From Gautieria morchelliformis (taxonomy: Eukaryota; Basidiomycota; Agaricomycetes; Gomphales; Gomphaceae), in the NCBI GenBank assembly GCA_015179125.1, contig WHVA01000511.1:1-64000 (forward strand): a DNA stretch of 64,000 nt, written 5' to 3'. Made by a program: the position numbers and the translations under genes. The notes under the pieces are model-generated. The model saw only the letters and a program-made list of their open reading frames with translations, searched no databases and had not been told where the DNA came from. Below, piece after piece: positions 54,046 to 64,000 of this stretch (positions within the stretch are counted from its first letter, which is position 1; each line of letters opens with the position of its first letter).

Positions 54046-54912
54046 ATGTTCTCAAATATCATAGAGCACCCGGACGCGCACCCAAGATGCAGTATCTGGG
54101 ACAGGCTGATCTGGACAAAGAATCAGCTCAAAAGAGACATCATCGCCGTTCCCCGATCTGTTCTTCAGGGGGGAAGGAGACTGATAGAAATCATCATCAA
54201 TCGAGCACACCAGATAGTCGGTCACTACAGCCATCTGAAGACATCAAACAATGTTCGAAGGTCATACTGGTGGCCGGGCATGAGCCCGGACATCGAGTCA
54301 TTCTGCACATCATGTGCAAAGTGCCAGATTACGAAAACCGGGCCACAATGGCCCAAGGGTTTACCACACAGCCTACCCATTCCAGATAGACCATGGCAGT
54401 CGATCGGCATCGACTTCATGGGGCCCCTGCCCAAATCAAATGACTGTGACTACCTGATGGTAGTCATTGACCGACTAATATCGCACGTCCACCTCGTCCC
54501 AACAATGACAAGCGTGTCAGCCAAGGGAGTAGCCTGGCTGTTTCTAAAAGAAATCGTCCGGCTCCATGGAGTCCCAGACTCCATCGTCTCCGATAGAGAC
54601 TCGAAGTTCACATCTATTTTCTGGCGTGAACTACAATGACTCATGGGGACTAAGCTCCTCATGTCGACTGCCTTCCATCCCCAAACGGATGGAGCGACCG
54701 AGCGTGCAAACCAATCAATTGGACAGATATTGCATGCGGTAGTCAGGGATGACCCAAAAGATTGGGCACTGAACTGCCCAATGGTTGAGGTCGCCCTCAA
54801 CAGCAACATCAGTGCAACCACAGGGTTCGCACCCTTTGAGCTGAACCATGGCTATATGCTGCGGATTGGCCTGCCCATAGCCACGGACACCCTGTTTAAG
54901 GGGGTAGCCTGA
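54046..54912 (+). pseudogene. Gypsy integrase (fossil)
   Basis: [20 protein letters not shown] and [14 protein letters not shown] (HHCC zinc domain), [36 protein letters not shown] and TAFHPQTDGATERANQSIGQ (D,D,E catalytic core). Confidence 0.9.
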
Positions 54913-54985
54913 TTTGCACATCAGGCCAGATGGAACCTGATGGCGGCGCACGATGCAATTATCGAGCATCAAGTGACGCAAACAT

Positions 54986-55980
54986 ATATATGAAACATGT
55001 TAGATGTACAATCACAGAATATAGAAGCAAGTATGGACAATACCTGTACTATGTTATTATATATGTTTGAGAGATCTGATTAGAAGGTATGTTTAAAATA
55101 ATATGCATGTATAGTACAAAGATGTGCAACTATTGATGTTTAGACAATAGGGTATACACCCTTTCCTGGGGGAGCAGCAGACTGTGAGAAAGAACTTTGG
55201 GGCTAGGATTAAGCATGTCTTACAGGTTCTGGCAACTGCCTCAATTGTGATATATTTTATGAAATATAGATGAGCTAAGTTATATATACATATATATGAC
55301 AGTTACAACCATCCCCCTAGGGTGGTGCAGGTAAGGACCCTAATCTACAGTCAAAGCAAATGGCTCACATTGCTCAACAATGTAATGTGTGAGGCATGTA
55401 GGATTGAGTCCATTGTCTGGGAGTCAGCACAGGATAGGAGGCATTCAGGTCCCAAGGCATATTGTCTTGATGTGCTCTTTGTTATCTCACCTCTCCATTG
55501 ATCCACATTCATATCAGCAATTATTTCTATTGTATGTATGTCTTGTCTATTATGTATCTCAGCTCCACACCTCCTGTATTGCTCTAACCCATCACAGCTT
55601 CTCTCCCATTCACTGATACCTTACATGCCATTCACATGTGTTATATATCAAGATTCCGGAAGTTGGAACTAGAAAGAACAATGGATTCAACTTATGTGTT
55701 GCACCCCTGGTAAACTGTTGTCCTAAGTATTTTGGATCAGAAGTCAGAAGTCGGAAAGTATTGAAGTAAGTCAAAGGTTGGAAATTAAGTTGGAAGGTGG
55801 AAGGTGGAGAGACAGAGGTTCTGCAATACTAGCTGTGCTAAGAACAGGAGATAGAGTGAAGGAAATCACATATTGAAGGTGATTGTCTGATTGCAGAATC
55901 AAGAGCATACATGAGGAGGTTTTTATACAAAGAGCTGATGCAACATGTAATGTTGTACTACTAAGCATGTTCCAAAGAAA
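54986..55980. other. AT-rich, CpG-poor decayed DNA with LTR remnants
   Basis: No gene. 55327-55660 resembles the TGTCATGAC-family LTR in the plus direction (CAGGTCCCAAGGCAT, TGTATGT..GTCTATTATGTATC, CATTCACTGATACCTTACA), with a short reversed piece at 55350-55395. 54990-55330 holds many ATATAT words. Confidence 0.5.
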
Positions 55981-55989
55981 GCGGAAGTT

Positions 55990-57760
55990 GGGTGTTTAGT
56001 GTCATGTGTCAGTGAATCATGGATGCATGAACACAGTGAATTCCCAAATGCCTTGTGCGGTGAAGGATGTGGTTCAGTGAATGGCATCAAATGTAGGGAC
56101 CCTAATCTAGAGTCGAAGCAAATAGCTCATGTAGCTTGATGATGTAAAATGTGAGATTGTGTGGAAAGGCCATTCCGGGATGAATGATCCTTTCATTGGC
56201 AAAGGTTCTCCTTGGGAGGCCCTCACCAACAGCACAGTGTGGCTCTGAAGGTGCTAATGGATCTAATGACAACACATGATATCAGTTGCCGATTTACAGC
56301 TAGTCAAGCCCTCAAGTTCCTGGAAAGCTTTGCTTCCAAGTTGAGGCTAGAGCAACTGCAGTTTCCTGTGCCACCTTGGAAGGGTGCGGTTGCCAAAAAC
56401 CACTTCACCTAATTAACATGTAGCAGACAAAGTACCCTCAGCTGTAGTGCAGCGCAGATTAATGAAAACATGCACAGGCGAGCGCCAGGGGCCAAGCGTG
56501 GCCATTGGGAGGGCAACCCAGCTTGGGAGATTGGGCCAGACAAGTCCTAATGTATAAATAAATTGTGGAAGTATAGCCCTATATGTGAGGTAATCTACAG
56601 CAGTCTATGACATGTGGCACTCTTGAGAATTTTTAAAAATTAATTTGGAAGCTGGACTGCCTTGGAACACCAAATCTGGAAGAATACCACAATGTGCGCA
56701 CTTAGTTCAGAATGTATTTGAGCGACAGTTCAAGACTTGGAGAAACATTGCTCATTTCTTTGCTGCCCATTGCACAGAGTTCGATTTTGCCTTGTATACC
56801 AACTTCAGATCATGAATCCAGGATGCAGCCAGAAGCGAAGTGATGGAGGAAGGAAGACAAGGAACCGCAGCTTAGATCATCCCAGTGATTTAGTTCAGAA
56901 CATATGAGGAGGGGCTCAATCAAAGTGCATTTCCACATACCAAACGAGTAATATCTCGCTCTCAGCTAGTCCTTGTGCCCACCTTCCACGAAGTTGGTGC
57001 AATGGGTTAGACAGATTTTTAGGTTTTGGCAGAAGGGAGATACAAGGGTGCAGTTTCCAAAAACCACTTCACCTAATTAACATGTAGCAAACACGGTACC
57101 CTCAGTTGTAGTGCAGTGCAGGTGAGCGCAAACATGCTTCAGAGGCTTCATGATGTTATGGTCGTTCCAAGGACAGGCGAGTTCCAGGGGCAAAGCCCAA
57201 GCTGAGGTCTGCAGGCCCAGCAAAATGGAAACCAATGGAAGTGCCGGAGGACCAGTCTGGACCTGAGGTAAGTGTGGTTTTGTTGGGCTCAGGTTTAGCA
57301 GACTTGGTATCTGTGTGACAAGTGTCATCAGTGAAGATGAGAGGCAAAGACTCATGAGTGAAGTCCCAGTCCTTTCTAAGAGGTAGCAGTCTAGAAGGGG
57401 AGAATCAGGACAATGATCCTGATGTGGCAAGGTAGTGCACAAGGTAGACATATGATAATTGAACTAGGGAATATACATATGAATGCAGGCTACTTATACT
57501 GAAGGCATGTTAGGTATCAGTGAATGGGAAAGAGGCCATGGGGCAGAACAATACTCCTGGGAGGTATGCAGCTGAGATACATAATAGACAAAGCACATAT
57601 ACAATAGAAATAACTGCAGCTACAAATGTGAAACGATGGAGAGGTGAGCTAGTGAAGAGCACATCGAGACAAAACACCTTGGGAGCTGCATGCCTCCTAT
57701 CCTGCGGTGACTCCCAGCCCATGGGCTCTATCCTGGATGAAAGGCAGGCAGGGTGTGGCG
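55990..57760 (-). mobile_element. Decayed TGTCATGAC-family LTR interrupted by a host-derived segment
   Basis: About 55990-56236 matches 40740-40990 of the family (reverse sense), including CACCAACAGCACAG, and about 57300-57760 continues it (CATATGATAATTGAACT, GGGAATATACAT, GGAAAGAGGCC). Between them lies the kinase-locus segment 56248-57135. CpG sites are largely TpG/CpA. Boundaries are approximate. Confidence 0.6.
56248..57135 (+). pseudogene. Inverted, partly tandem copy of the kinase gene 3' end and its neighbour exon
   Basis: 56248-56380 gives MDLMTTHDISCRFTASQALK then FLESFASKLRLEQLQFPVPP, the last-exon sequence of the kinase at 9338-10918. Next come the kinase 3' flank (56381-56625 = 9370-9130 reversed), the unrecognised exon (56640-56995 = 9105-8770 reversed) and a second partial copy of the flank (57000-57135). 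A ~160-bp piece of the kinase tail is missing. Decayed, host-derived. Confidence 0.75.
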
Positions 57761-58500
57761 TGAATGCTTCTTAACAATACAAACACCCATGTGGGCGCAG
57801 GGCCAACAGATGATGGGGATAGTAGTGGTGAGGAAAAAAGCAGGAGCCAAGACATACCTCTCGGCGGGGGTGCGGCCAAAAGAGCGCTGCACCTCCTCGC
57901 AGGGCCTCAACGTGGCCCGAGAGTGAACACCACGGATGACCTCCGAGGTGGCCAACCTGCGAAACACCAAAAAGACACCCACAGGGACCACGAAGATAGC
58001 CTGCCGGGTAGGGGAAACTTGAACCGTGCCAACATTGCGTGGCCAGCTTTCGGGGGACTCACAGAATGAGACTTCGTAGGGACAGTATAAAGAGCCCGTA
58101 GAAGTCACCATAAATGCAAGGCCTCGGCTGGTAGGCACTGGGAGGTCAAAGTGGAGACACACCGTACTACCCCAGCAAAACCAAGAGTGGAAACTAAAGA
58201 AAAATACACAATTGACCTAACAAGTCAAGAAACGTGAGGTGTACACGCTGATAAGATCAGACAATTTGAGTGAGGGACTTGATCACGGCAAGAAACAACC
58301 TAAGAAAAGAATACTGTAAATAGTAGGCATGAAATGAAATAAACAGATTTCTTCACTAGCCGGGGGGCCTGTTATTCTTTTAAGTGTTCGCACAAAGACA
58401 TTTTAAAGATAACAGAAGGAGAGATCAGAAAATATGGACAAACTAGACGTGAGTGTTCCCCAACACCACAAATGAAATGAAACTGATAAAAGAGGCATAG

Positions 58501-59790
58501 ATGCACACCTCGAAAGGTAGAAAGCGCCCAAGTTCGGACGTGGAAATCTTAGAGGCACAGACACCTAAACGCCCCAAGACCGACGGCCCCAAAAAGCCCC
58601 GGCTCAAAAAATCTAGCTCAAGCATCGTGATAACCCCTAGCTCCATCACAGACATGGACTTAGAATCCAACGTCACCACAACACAAAACACCCCCCTGCC
58701 TCTACAGAAGAAGCAGCGACCCGCCATCCGGGCTGAAGCCTTGGACTGGCTAGACGAGCCAATGTTACCCCCCCCCGAAGAATAAAGGGAAGGGCCGCAC
58801 CAGAGAGGCGCCAGACGGCTGGGAAGCACACGTCCCAGCAGATGTCATCGCAGATTATCACATAAGTCTGGATGGAATTTACGAACACCTGGGCAAGATA
58901 ATGATGTCGAACAAAGAACGAGGCGATAGGTTGTGGGAGATGTCTCACAGACTTTGCCTTGCCACAGTATACGGCGCAAAAACCCTGGGACCCCTGGCTG
59001 AAAGGAAAGGGATAACAGGCAAAATAAAGAGGGTGGTTACGGAGCTTCTAGCCAAGGAACGGCCAGACATAACTGCCGAGAGGGCAACCCGGTCTCGGTG
59101 GAGGAGCTCAATGTGCTGGCCCACTTCTCCAAAGGTGGAGTGTATAGAAGCCCGAGAGGGAACAAAAGACCCGGAGAGGCAGAAAGAACCTCGAGGGTAT
59201 GGGCACTGGTGACCTTGCTAGAAGCGGTGCCCGTAAGTTATAACATGTTTGAATATAGATCCTTCCGTGTACGAGGGGAATACCCCAGGGAGGCGGTCTT
59301 GTTGGTCCCCTTCCCATGGGAGCAGCAGACAGAACAGTGGTTCAGAATAGGAAGAGCCCCTGCAACAACCAGAGAGACGGATGTCCATCAAGCAATAGAA
59401 GACAATGTTGGCTCGCGGCAAGCAGAAGTCCTGAGTGTCCAAAAATCTGCAGACAAAGGTGGCCGAATAGTCTGGAATGTCAGACTAACCTTTAAAAGGA
59501 AACTGGTCACAATGGACGACGGCAGCAAAGATTCCATCGTCGACACGTTAGGGAAGTCAGACAGGTTGTGGAAAGTAGGACAGGAAGAATGGCTGATTTG
59601 GCCAGGAACCCACTGCACCGGCTTCCGTGGAGTTGGACACGTAGAAATCAAGTGCCCCCTCCGACCATACATAGCACCTCTAGACGGGCGAACGGGCGAC
59701 TCGCTCCCCAAAGAAGCGGGCGACTGGCCGATCGAGGTCTACCTCAAAGCCAACTGGCGACAAAAAGTATACCCGAAGAAGAAGAAGTAG
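58501..59790 (+). pseudogene. LINE ORF1 (nucleic-acid binding), frameshifted
   Basis: Starts MHTSKGRKRPSSDVEILEAQ with a Lys/Pro-rich N-terminus. The frame ends at a stop (58783) just after a run of nine C (58768-58776); the next frame carries on sensibly as KGKGRTREAPDGWEAHVPAD and SNKERGDRLWEMSHRLCLAT, and from about 59098 a third piece gives EELNVLAHFSKGGVYRSPRG to the stop at 59790. Near the end HCTGFRGVGHVEIKC resembles a CCHC knuckle with the second Cys replaced by Phe. ORF1 proteins of Tad1 LINEs chaperone the RNA. The C-run shift could be a sequencing artefact. Confidence 0.75.
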
Positions 59791-60262
59791 GGTGAAAAGT
59801 ATAATAGTGTTACGAGACGAAAAATAATAATCTTTTGTATAACTCTCAAACCACACTGTGTGAACTAAGTCCTGAAAGAAAAAATCAAGACAAGAAATCA
59901 AGTTGGGAACGCAATAACCCGACATCAATCACCAGCACATAAGTCAACAACGCTGGACTCAACAACAAGAACAACAGGGACAACAAGACACCCGCAACAA
60001 CAAGAATACCCAAAGAGACGACCAAGTTTCTCACCGGGACCGAAGCATGACGATGTCACCCGACGCCGTAGACGCCCGAGGCCCAAGTAGAGCGGGAGGC
60101 CTGCATCTCGACCTCGGACGTCTCACTCACCGCAAGGCAACCCTGCTGTCGTTTAAGCCTCCACGGCAGCGAAGCTTGACACGTGGCCTGGCACGTCATG
60201 AAGATAGCTATAAAATAACAACCGCCACTAACACATTTACAAACTAATTTATAAAACACACT

Positions 60263-60945
60263 TTGGTTGCTTGTACCGGTCATGGCTCTGAATTATCTGG
60301 CTCTTCACTCTCGAAAGCCCCACCTGGCTCCCTTGGTGGGCAGTTTAGGGTGGCGTCAAATCAGACGGGAGGTCCTTCATCCGAGCAATCGGAGAAGCCA
60401 CCCCTCAGTTCTGAGACAGAAGGACCGACCGTCAACAAAATAAGTGTAAACTCAGCCCTAAGAAATAAAGGCCTGATGAAACGTAAGAGTGACCAGCAAA
60501 AGCAAGGTCACTCAGAAAAATATAACTCAAGGGCGAAAACGCGAAAGAGCAGTGCCCGCTTGGCAGACCCGACCCTGCAAAGGGAAGGGGCCGGCAAAGA
60601 AAAAAAACAAGGGGTTGAGGCAACGACAGCTGGAAGACTACTTCCAGGTAAGAAACACAACCACCACGCAAAATACCCAGCCTCCAACGCGAGGAGAGCC
60701 GGACGAGGAAGAAAGACGGGAGCAAAGCCCCCCCCGCACGCAACCAGACAAACGAACAACCCGCCCAGCCTCCGACACAAGGAGAGCCGGACGGGGAAGA
60801 AAGATGGGAGCAAAGCCCCCCCACGCATAACCAGATAAATGAACAGCCCGAAGAAAACCCCTTCCTAGAGCTGCACGTAGAAGACCTGATAACGTCTGAA
60901 GAAGAGGACGGAGAAGGCGAAGACGGCCACCCATGGCTGAAACAA
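60263..60945 (+). pseudogene. LINE ORF2 N-terminal region with tandem repeat
   Basis: MVACTGHGSELSGSSLSKAP opens a basic, low-complexity region. 60676-60759 and 60764-60846 are tandem copies (period 88 bp), which read GEPDEEERREQSPP and GEPDGEERWEQSPPTHNQIN. Because 88 is not a multiple of three, the duplication itself shifts the frame. The endonuclease frame begins after it (NEQPEENPFLELHVEDL). Confidence 0.65.
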
Positions 60946-60948
60946 AGA

Positions 60949-61740
60949 ATGAAAGACCGACAAACTAGAGTCAGTAAGAAAAGAGGCATAACTATCGCCT
61001 CGTGGAATACAAAAGGAAAGAACGATAGCAACCACAGGTCAAAGTGGAATGCAATCGCAAGAATAATGAGGCTAAAGGGAATCGCAGTGTTGGCGGTCCA
61101 AGAAGCCAGAATGAAAACAAACGAGGCGGAAGAAGCCTCGAGAGCAAACCCAGGAATCCTGTTTCTAGTGAACGGAGAATACTCCAACAAGCTAGGGACG
61201 CTGTTCGCCATAAATTTGGCAAAGATAAACGCCGAAGAGGCAGAAGTCATTATAGACCATAGACCACTGGTGCCGAATAGAGCCCAGATACTGAAATTGA
61301 AATGGGGAGACAACCAACAGCTAAACCTGTTGAACGTCTACGCCCCGAACGACACCGAAGAGAAAATAGACTTCTTTGAAACTATAAAGAGGTATCTAAA
61401 TAAGAACAAGAAAGAAGCAATCTGCCTGTTGGGAGACTTCAACTGTGTCGAAAAAGACATAGACAGGAGCCCAGCCCACAAAGACAGAGAAAGAGTTACC
61501 GAAGCCCTCAAAGGGGTGACGAAAACAAGAAAACTAAAGAGGTGTGGAGGCTACTAAACGAAAACGAGCTCGCCTTCACATTCACACAAAAAGGGTCAAG
61601 CTTGCTGGCCAGAATAGACAGAATATATATGACAGATGACGTGGCGGAACTGACATACAATGCCACGATAGAGTCAAACTTCAACTTAAGCGATCACAAC
61701 CTGATCACGTCAAAAATAATGGCCAACAACCTCCCGTATA
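60949..61740 (+). pseudogene. LINE ORF2 endonuclease domain (APE type), frameshifted
   Basis: GITIASWNTKGK (catalytic Asn), VLAVQEARMK (catalytic Glu), NLLNVYAPN, LLGDFNCVEKDIDR (Asp/Asn), then after a frame change near 61540 the SSLLARIDRIYM and FNLSDHNLITSKIM (final SDH) motifs. This enzyme nicks the target DNA so its 3' end can prime reverse transcription. Confidence 0.85.
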
Positions 61741-64000
61741 GCGGAGAGGGCATGTGGAAATTAGACGAACAGACACTAAACACAAAGGACTTTCAAAAGA
61801 GAGTCGAAAAGCTGCTAGTGAAAAATAACACCTGGGTCAAAAAGTACCTAGAGGAAGAAGCAAACGCTGAAGGAGACAAAGAAAAGATAAAGCTCCTCTG
61901 CAGCGACGGGAACAACCCACAAGCAAAGTGGAAAATCCTGAAAAGAGAAGTAAAAAGAATAGAAATCGACGTGCAAAAGCGTGAAAGAAAGAAAAAAGAA
62001 GCCATAAAAAAGAGCTTCAAGAAAGATATAAAGAAGGAGCTGGAAAAGGCCCAAAACCCGCACCTAACAGACGGGGAACGAAAAAAAGCGACAGAGGAGG
62101 CTCTCTTCCTAAAAGAAAAAGCAAATAAAACAGAGGCCGAAAACATAGAAAAGGCCAGAAAGTCCGCAGAAGCCGGTTACTGAAAGAGGGAGAGTCAAAC
62201 ACAAAATACTGGTTCGGACTGAACAAACCAAAGCTGCCTCCCAACACAATCCTGGGCCTGCAGGAAGAAGAAGGAAGAATAACAGACTCCACAAGAGAAA
62301 TGACGGAGATAGCCTCCCGATACCATGGGAGACTACAAAAGAAACAAGTAATGACGGCAGAAAGAGTAACAGCCGTAGAAAAAATGGAAAGGCTGGTAGA
62401 CAAAAAGCTCACCGAAAGCCAAGCAGACATGATGGGGAAAGAAACCACCCTAAGAGAAATAAGAATGGCAATAAAGGCCACACAGAACGGAAAATGCCCC
62501 GGGCACTCCGGGATAACATATGAATTCTGGAAACAATGGACACCAGACGAAAAAAGACAACAAACAGGCAATGGGAAAAAATTCCTAGACATAACAAAGC
62601 TGTTAAAAGCCGTCGTCAACAATGTCGAAAGACACAGAATGGAGGAAGATGAATACTCCAAGGGGATAATGTACCTCTTGTATAAGAAAAAAGACAAAAC
62701 AAGAATAGAAAACTATAGACCAGTGACACTACTGGAAACAGACTACAAAGTCCATACAAAAGTAATGGCAAACAGGCTCGGGGAAGTGGCGGGAGACCTG
62801 ATCCATGCGGATCAGGCAGGCTTCATCCCGGGAAGAAACCTGTAGGACCACGCGCGTCTGGCGGAAATAATGCCAGCTTACGCAGAAAGTGAACTGGAAG
62901 AGGGGCTAATCCTAAGCCTTGACCAGGAGAAAGCCTACGACAAGATTGACCACGAGTACATGTGGATCATACTGAGAAAGTTCGGATTCCCCGAACACTT
63001 TATAAACCTAGTAAGAACCCTATACGGGAAAGCAGCAACAGCGGTGATGGTAAATGGAGTAATACCAATGGCCATAGAAATAAGACAAGGAGCAAGACAA
63101 GGAGACCCCATGTCGTGCATCCTGTACAACCTGTCAATAGAACCCCTAGCATGCGCACTAAGAAAGTCAAAGAAGCTAAAAGGCTACTCGACGCAGGGGA
63201 TAAGAAAACTCATAGCCAAACTATTCGCAGACGATGCGATAATATACATGAAAGCTACAGACAGCTACAAGAGTGTAATGAAAACAGTACACTTGTTTGA
63301 ACTCGCCTCCACGGTGGTCTTCAACCTAGATAAAACAGAAGCGCTACCGATAGGAAGCGAAGACTTCAGAAACAAAGTCATAACTACAAGAATGGTGGGA
63401 GACGAAAGACTGCCAGACCACGTAAAAATCAAAAAAGACGGCGAACCCATGAGAACCCTTGGGTCATGGGTCGGAAACAAAGTCTCCATAAAAGATAAAT
63501 GGAAAGACATAATAGATAAACAAAAAGCAATAATGAACACATGGGCAAAGAGCCACCCCTCCCTAAGGGGAAAAGAATTAATACTGAAAGCGCTGGTCAC
63601 GTCAAGGAGCTGGTTCCTAGCAATGGTAAACGGCATGCCCAAAGACGTAGAAAAAGAAATGACCAAAAACATGAACAGCTTCCTATGGGATGGGAAAGAA
63701 AGAGGGCTGATGGAACTAAAAGCCACTACAGCCAGTAGAGAAGACGGAGGCCTCGGCATCCCAGACATAAAAGCGAGGCTCGTGGCAATACATATAATGT
63801 GGTTACAAAAGTAACTAGCCATACCAGAAAAATGCCCAGACTGGGCTTGGATAGCAGATAGACTCATATTCGGAGATATCAACCCTAAAGCAGTCCCAAA
63901 GGTAGACACCGAATCGAGGATAAGCTGGTTGAAGCAAACGTGGAGGACCAAGCAAGGGTTACACTCCAGCCTGCCAACATCATTAAAAGAGATGTTAAAG
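61740..64000 (+). pseudogene. LINE ORF2 reverse transcriptase, broken
   Basis: A Lys/Glu-rich coiled-coil-like stretch (61790-62180), a frame change near 62183, then GKCPGHSGITYEFWKQW, ENYRPVTLLETDYKVHTKVM, IHADQAGFIPGRNL, an in-frame TAG (62843), DHARLAEIMPAYAE, ILSLDQEKAYDKIDHEYMWI, RQGARQGDPMSCILYNLSIE, and the catalytic FADDAIIYM near 63226. A second in-frame TAA (63812) is followed in the same frame by LAIPEKCPDWAWIADRLIFG to the window edge. Confidence 0.88.

Larger units (their letters stand above)
48817..54985 (+). mobile_element. Ty3/Gypsy LTR retrotransposon (fossil, broken, 3' end not found)
   Basis: LTR-like 48817-49023 (TGTAAATA...CATCTTTACA) shares its core with the LTRs of the 16911-28423 element. 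Parts on the plus strand: gag 49024-50490 with a CCHC knuckle, protease 50503-51063, reverse transcriptase 51142-51891 and 52964-53170, RNase H 53180-54004, integrase 54046-54912. A solo LTR sits in gag (49218-49707) and another insertion in reverse transcriptase (51892-52958). The pol ends at about 54985, with HDAIIEHQVTQTY matching the position of HDAILTQRVKQTYY in the 11 kb element, so they belong to the same clade. Several breaks. Confidence 0.85.
58100..64000 (+). mobile_element. Tad1-like LINE (non-LTR retrotransposon), decayed, runs off the window
   Basis: Two-gene layout: ORF1 with a CCHC-like end (58501-59790), then ORF2 with APE-type endonuclease and reverse transcriptase (60263 to the window end). 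The 5' limit is not defined; 57764-58069 has a 101-codon frame of unknown meaning that could be 5' UTR. Damage includes frame changes in ORF1 and ORF2 and in-frame stops at 62843 and 63812. The Tad1 assignment rests on the endonuclease start ITIASWNTKG and QEARM. Confidence 0.85.

Noticed and set aside
57764-58069. 101-codon plus-strand frame before the LINE
   Set aside because: No recognised motif and no second copy; it may be LINE 5' UTR, not listed as a gene.
60432-61313. 293-codon minus-strand Phe/Ser-rich, membrane-like frame
   Set aside because: Antisense of Lys/Glu-rich LINE ORF2, which always gives such a hydrophobic shadow.

Overview
The window looks like a transposon-crowded stretch of an Agaricomycete (mushroom-forming basidiomycete) genome. 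Host genes carry short 45-65 nt GT-AG introns and belong to families typical of that group: a DUF6533-type membrane protein with the VRYIW and VYALYNRSKW signatures, a DUF2415/WD40 protein, a cyclopropane fatty acid synthase (CFAS) fragment and an Agaricomycete-style protein kinase. Most of the rest is mobile DNA of nearly every eukaryotic class: a Helitron, four LTR-retrotransposon bodies, many solo LTRs, a tRNA-derived SINE, a hAT-like non-autonomous DNA transposon and a Tad1-like LINE. There is no rRNA, CRISPR or prokaryotic feature.

Layout. 1-6027: a nearly whole Helitron (Rep/helicase, one internal stop, clear 3' hairpin and CTAG end). 6028-7700: no recognisable gene. 7700-8660: decayed DUF2415/WD40 host gene. 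8739-11330 (minus): an unrecognised exon, an apparently intact six-exon protein kinase gene and a second unrecognised fragment. 11331-15660: CFAS 3' fragment and a DUF6533 gene, forming copy 1 of a ~4.2 kb segmental duplication. 15830-16009: CpG-decayed second Helitron 3' end. 16911-28423: a large LTR element with TSD catat whose own internal DNA is non-coding and packed with hairpins. It contains a Ty3/Gypsy chromovirus (17471-25927) that itself holds three solo LTRs, and a SINE sits in its 3' LTR. 28824-30376: solo LTR. 31265-32537: hAT-like element. 33015-33658 and 44714-47830: copy 2 of the segmental duplication, split by an 11 kb Gypsy element (33659-44708, TSD gcgag) that holds two solo LTRs of one family and a two-deep nest of two others. 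48817-54985: a third Gypsy element, plus strand. 54986-57760: CpG-poor decayed LTR material with an inverted copy of the kinase-locus 3' end inside it. 58100-64000: a decayed LINE running off the window.

The main story is stratigraphy. Perfect 5-bp target duplications at ten insertions let the events be ordered: host segmental duplication, then the 11 kb Gypsy element, then a solo LTR in it, then another solo LTR in that one. CpG-to-TpG decay is visible in the older layers. The least explained object is the hairpin-array interior (25928-27461) of the 16911-28423 element. It looks like a non-autonomous partner of the coding Gypsy element at 48817, because they share LTR ends (TGTAAA at the start, CTTTACA at the end). 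All family names come from motifs read by eye; no database search was run.
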